Source: Runella sp. MFBS21
GTDB lineage: Bacteria > Bacteroidota > Bacteroidia > Cytophagales > Spirosomataceae
DNA: 64,000 nt
Direction: 5' to 3'
Assembly (NCBI RefSeq): GCF_029433105.1
Contig: NZ_JARNTW010000012.1
Coordinates: 62,001-126,000, forward strand
The translations under genes and the position numbers were made by a program. Below, piece after piece: positions 61,373 to 64,000 of this stretch (positions are counted from its first letter, which is position 1; every line of letters starts with the position of its first letter). Under the pieces are notes generated by a model. That model saw only the letters and a list, made by a program, of their open reading frames with translations, ran no database searches and was not told the DNA's origin.

Positions 61373-63397
61373 TTACCACCATTCTTGGGTACCATTGACC
61401 ATTCTAAAGGGACGCTCTTCAGTACTATTACAATCGCGACAGTGAAGCCAATAAAGCCCATTAGAAGGCACATTTTGAAAAGTAATGGTATGTCCTTTCG
61501 CTTTTTGCTTAGCAAGTGGTTTCCAATATTCATCCCAATAAAACAATTCATAAGTTCGAGAAGGCTGGATTTTATTATTATCATTAACTGGTAAATACCT
61601 GACTTTAGCAATAGGAGTATTTGTTCCCAAATCAAGACCGACCCAGTGGTCTTCGCCCCTTTGTTTGTTCAAAACAATACTATTTCCAGGTACTCCGTCA
61701 AAAGCATGATGAGGATTTGGAACCGAACCTATAGCAGTACCTTTAAGTGGTGTAGATGATTTAGGAGCAAAAAACTCCAATTCTCCCACTTTAATGGATT
61801 CATGAAAACTTTGTGCTAATCGTACATAACGAAAAGCTTTTGGACTCTTGATAGTAGCCTCTTCCCAGAGGGATTCATACTGTAAATTATCTCTCATCTT
61901 ATAACCACCTACATCGGTTAGCACCCATTTTTCCATAGGATTTTCAATGGTATATAGCAATGTAGCATCTTTAAAATCAGGAGTATTTGCCCCCTCAAAA
62001 CGTGCGTATCTGTAAAACTCAGCCATATAAAGCTTGCTTCTCGTACGTTTGAGCGGGTATTTTCGCTCTACTAGCAAGGATTCTCGCTTGGAAGCATCAA
62101 ACCGAATAGCTATGGGGTTACCTTCTAACGGGAAAATAATGGGCGCACCTGCTGCCTCATATGATCCTTTTTTATAAAACATAGGCATGTATAAAATTCC
62201 ACGACCCATATTTTTAAATAATGCCTTTTTATCTTTCACAAAGCCCCCTCCAATCGCCTGCCAATTATTCCTTTGAAAAATACATAAATAAACAGGGGTA
62301 TCGTCGCTAACATCAAAATCCAGTTCAACATCACCAATAGGTGTGTATAAATGAGTCACATCCAATGCACGCGCATTCCTTAAATAAATGGGCAATTCGC
62401 TTTCTTCAATCCCTAGTCTTTCAGCTTTGACGGCAAAGCTAGAGTCCACTTTGATGAGGTTTTTGCGATACACTTTGGCGGGCTTGGACTCTCCACGAGT
62501 AAACAAATAATAGTCACCTGGACTATCTTCCGCTCCTAGAAAAGGTAAAAACTCATTTTGATTAATTATAAGTGCATTCCAAACATGCCCTGCTGTATGA
62601 TTGGCCCATTGGGGAGTATAATCAATCGCAATTGGAATACCGTATGCACGTCCAATATAGGCAGCTAAATTGGCCATATCCGAACAGTTACCTCTTTTGC
62701 CCCGCAACAAATTGTTGATATCGATACGACCTGGATAATCATCAAAATGAATTGAGTATTTAAACCAAGTGATGAGTTCTTCATTAAAACGACATGTTAG
62801 TTCTTGCATGCCAGTATCATACTTAGATGCCATCAATGAATCATAACGAGCCCTGAGTTCTTTTCGCCAAAGAGTAGGAGGTTCTGAAAAATTTCGATAT
62901 GGAAGGATATAATTACAAAAAGAGTCAAAACTCACAGACTTATACCATGGTGCGGATTGCCAAGCTGCAAATGCCAAATCAATATGTTCAATAAAAAACG
63001 TTGATTTTAAAGACTTTAAGTCACTTTCTGTGAAGAGATTTTTATCATTTTTTTCCACAATCTTCGAAATCAAGGAATCTTTCAATGTCTTGATTTTATA
63101 ATCTACTAATGGAGCCGTATTGGCAAAAATAGCATTGTATTGGGTTAACCAAGGTCCCTCGTAGTAAGTAGCTTTTTCAATATTGCTTAGGAGAATAATG
63201 GCCGCTTTGAGCTTAAGGCTATCGTTAGGGTTTTGACGATAATGTGTCAGTACCTTCTCAAGCTCAGGACGATTGTCTCCCGCCAGCTTTAGATTATGTT
63301 CTAAAGGATCAGCATTTTTGTTTTTACCACACCCCGCAAGCATGACGTAGCTAAAGGTAATCCAACTAAGATACAGGCAGATACGAAAGTTTGACAT
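61373..63397 (-). CDS. Lipoprotein with transglutaminase-like and C-terminal discoidin-like domains
   Basis: A 674-aa surface lipoprotein (lipobox LAGC, Cys23). The middle holds a transglutaminase-like cysteine-protease fold: C238 in RGNCSDMANLAAYIGRAYG, H271 in AGHVWNAL and a likely Asp near 291 (AEDSPGD). Residues ~540-670 resemble an F5/8-type (discoidin) carbohydrate-binding domain (PHHAFDGVPGN, HWVGLDLGTNTPIAKVRY). Function unknown; possible protein crosslinking, peptide cleavage or surface binding. Its neighbourhood with the peptide exporter may be functional but the gene is on the opposite strand. Confidence 0.82.
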   Translation of the reverse strand: MSNFRICLYLSWITFSYVMLAGCGKNKNADPLEHNLKLAGDNRPELEKVLTHYRQNPNDSLKLKAAIILLSNIEKATYYEGPWLTQYNAIFANTAPLVDYKIKTLKDSLISKIVEKNDKNLFTESDLKSLKSTFFIEHIDLAFAAWQSAPWYKSVSFDSFCNYILPYRNFSEPPTLWRKELRARYDSLMASKYDTGMQELTCRFNEELITWFKYSIHFDDYPGRIDINNLLRGKRGNCSDMANLAAYIGRAYGIPIAIDYTPQWANHTAGHVWNALIINQNEFLPFLGAEDSPGDYYLFTRGESKPAKVYRKNLIKVDSSFAVKAERLGIEESELPIYLRNARALDVTHLYTPIGDVELDFDVSDDTPVYLCIFQRNNWQAIGGGFVKDKKALFKNMGRGILYMPMFYKKGSYEAAGAPIIFPLEGNPIAIRFDASKRESLLVERKYPLKRTRSKLYMAEFYRYARFEGANTPDFKDATLLYTIENPMEKWVLTDVGGYKMRDNLQYESLWEEATIKSPKAFRYVRLAQSFHESIKVGELEFFAPKSSTPLKGTAIGSVPNPHHAFDGVPGNSIVLNKQRGEDHWVGLDLGTNTPIAKVRYLPVNDNNKIQPSRTYELFYWDEYWKPLAKQKAKGHTITFQNVPSNGLYWLHCRDCNSTEERPFRMVNGTQEWW

Positions 63398-63583
63398 AAA
63401 GGCGACGTTGAGAGAATATCAGAGATTTCTTAGAAAAGAGCATTTAGGGATATTTTTAACCCCTTTGTTGGGGGAAGTTTGGAAGAAATATCCTCGATTT
63501 TGTGAGTAAATATCACAAAAAACCTGCTATTTCCAATAAAATTTCCTCAACCTTTGCCTAAGCCTTAATTTCCTTCAGCGCGT

Positions 63584-64000
63584 ATGAAAATATCCTTCGA
63601 CTCCCAGTACCGGCGGCAAGATTTTTTATTGGTTTTACTTCTTCTCATTGTTATTTACATAGGTTTTTGGAATATTTCATTAGTTTTTCCTGTCCTACTC
63701 CTCGGTACTATCTTTATAATATTACGACTAGCCACTTCCAACCAAAATTTTATAGCTTTTACGTGGGTAGATGCGACATTTACTCTACTATTATTTTCCG
63801 AAATCCTCAATTATGGTTTTTCAATTTATCAGCCTAACAGTTTTTTATCATTTGAGAGAACCATCTACTTTTTTTTGATTTATACCACCGTAAGGATAAC
63901 TCTAAAGCATGTTCAGTCAACTCATACGCTCATTTTAGGGCTTTTTGGGTATTCTTTATTGTTGATACTGATTAGCTTTTCTATTTTTCTCTCTTTTCAA
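63584..64000 (+). CDS. Polytopic membrane protein, N-terminal part (runs off right edge)
   Basis: From ATG 63584 (MKISFDSQYRRQDFLLVLL) the frame is open for 139 codons to the window end. It has four or more hydrophobic helices and the pattern FSEILNYGFSIYQPNS, similar to the early part of O-antigen ligase/Wzy-type proteins of Bacteroidota. The diagnostic periplasmic loop lies beyond the window, so the family call is tentative. Confidence 0.6.
   Translation, partial: MKISFDSQYRRQDFLLVLLLLIVIYIGFWNISLVFPVLLLGTIFIILRLATSNQNFIAFTWVDATFTLLLFSEILNYGFSIYQPNSFLSFERTIYFFLIYTTVRITLKHVQSTHTLILGLFGYSLLLILISFSIFLSFQ

Noticed and set aside
1-64000. CRISPR array, tRNA or insertion sequence
   Set aside because: No regularly spaced repeats, cloverleaf-like segment or transposase motif was found when reading the intergenic regions. 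Very short or degenerate elements could be missed by eye.

Overview
The window looks like a chromosomal segment of a Bacteroidota member of the Cytophagales, probably a Spirosomataceae-type freshwater or soil bacterium (Runella/Dyadobacter-like; genus not certain). Support: two SusC/SusD pairs, a DUF5916 outer-membrane protein, DUF1080 plus Gfo/Idh sugar genes, many lipoproteins and secreted enzymes, and promoters with the Bacteroidota -7 box TAnnTTTG instead of a classical -10 box. No tRNA, rRNA, CRISPR array, insertion sequence or origin was seen.

Layout. 1-3.1 kb: end of a DUF5916 protein, then a small defence-like island holding a nonsense-mutated phage-type Dam adenine methyltransferase, an unknown 70-aa protein and a clear DpnI endonuclease, then a HAD phosphatase. 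3.1-13.6 kb: catabolic and secreted enzymes (lactonase-like amidohydrolase, Kelch protein, serine hydrolase, membrane SGNH protein), NagA divergent from a DegT/DnrJ aminotransferase, an aldo/keto reductase and an M48 lipoprotein protease. 13.6-26.6 kb: dprA, an FMN glutamate-synthase-like protein and a class-A-like serine hydrolase in one probable operon, an EEP hydrolase, the DUF1080/oxidoreductase pair, purL and two secreted proteins of unknown role. 26.7-28.9 kb: arsenic locus (arsR, arsM fused to an ArsN2-like acetyltransferase) with DoxX upstream. 29.3-39.1 kb: NlpC/P60 peptidase, ferredoxin-type reductase, methionine-type aminotransferase, TerC, M24 peptidase, MMPL transporter, a 57-aa membrane protein coupled to an SPFH lipoprotein, and a secreted nuclease. 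39.3-53.7 kb, all on the minus strand: an RND pump with its adaptor and two SusC/SusD pairs whose SusC genes share a leader and signal-peptide region. 54.1-58.2 kb: AddB-like nuclease, LytTR regulator, DEDDh exonuclease. 58.3-64 kb: a peptide-export locus with a membrane protein, a 56-aa double-glycine precursor, a C39-peptidase ABC transporter, a transglutaminase/discoidin lipoprotein and the start of a polytopic membrane protein.

Two loci stand out. (1) At 59.0-61.4 kb a short peptide with a leader ending in Gly-Gly has its own promoter and is followed by a perfect hairpin with a U tract, 12 bases before the peptidase-containing ABC transporter: a compact bacteriocin-like or signal-peptide system. 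(2) At 0.77-2.2 kb a DpnI enzyme, which cuts N6-methylated GATC, lies next to a Dam-like methyltransferase whose conserved Trp codon is TGA. An active GATC methyltransferase would be incompatible with DpnI, so the lesion may be what allows the two to coexist.

Coordinates come from reading the sequence. Functions are family assignments from recognisable motifs without database searches.
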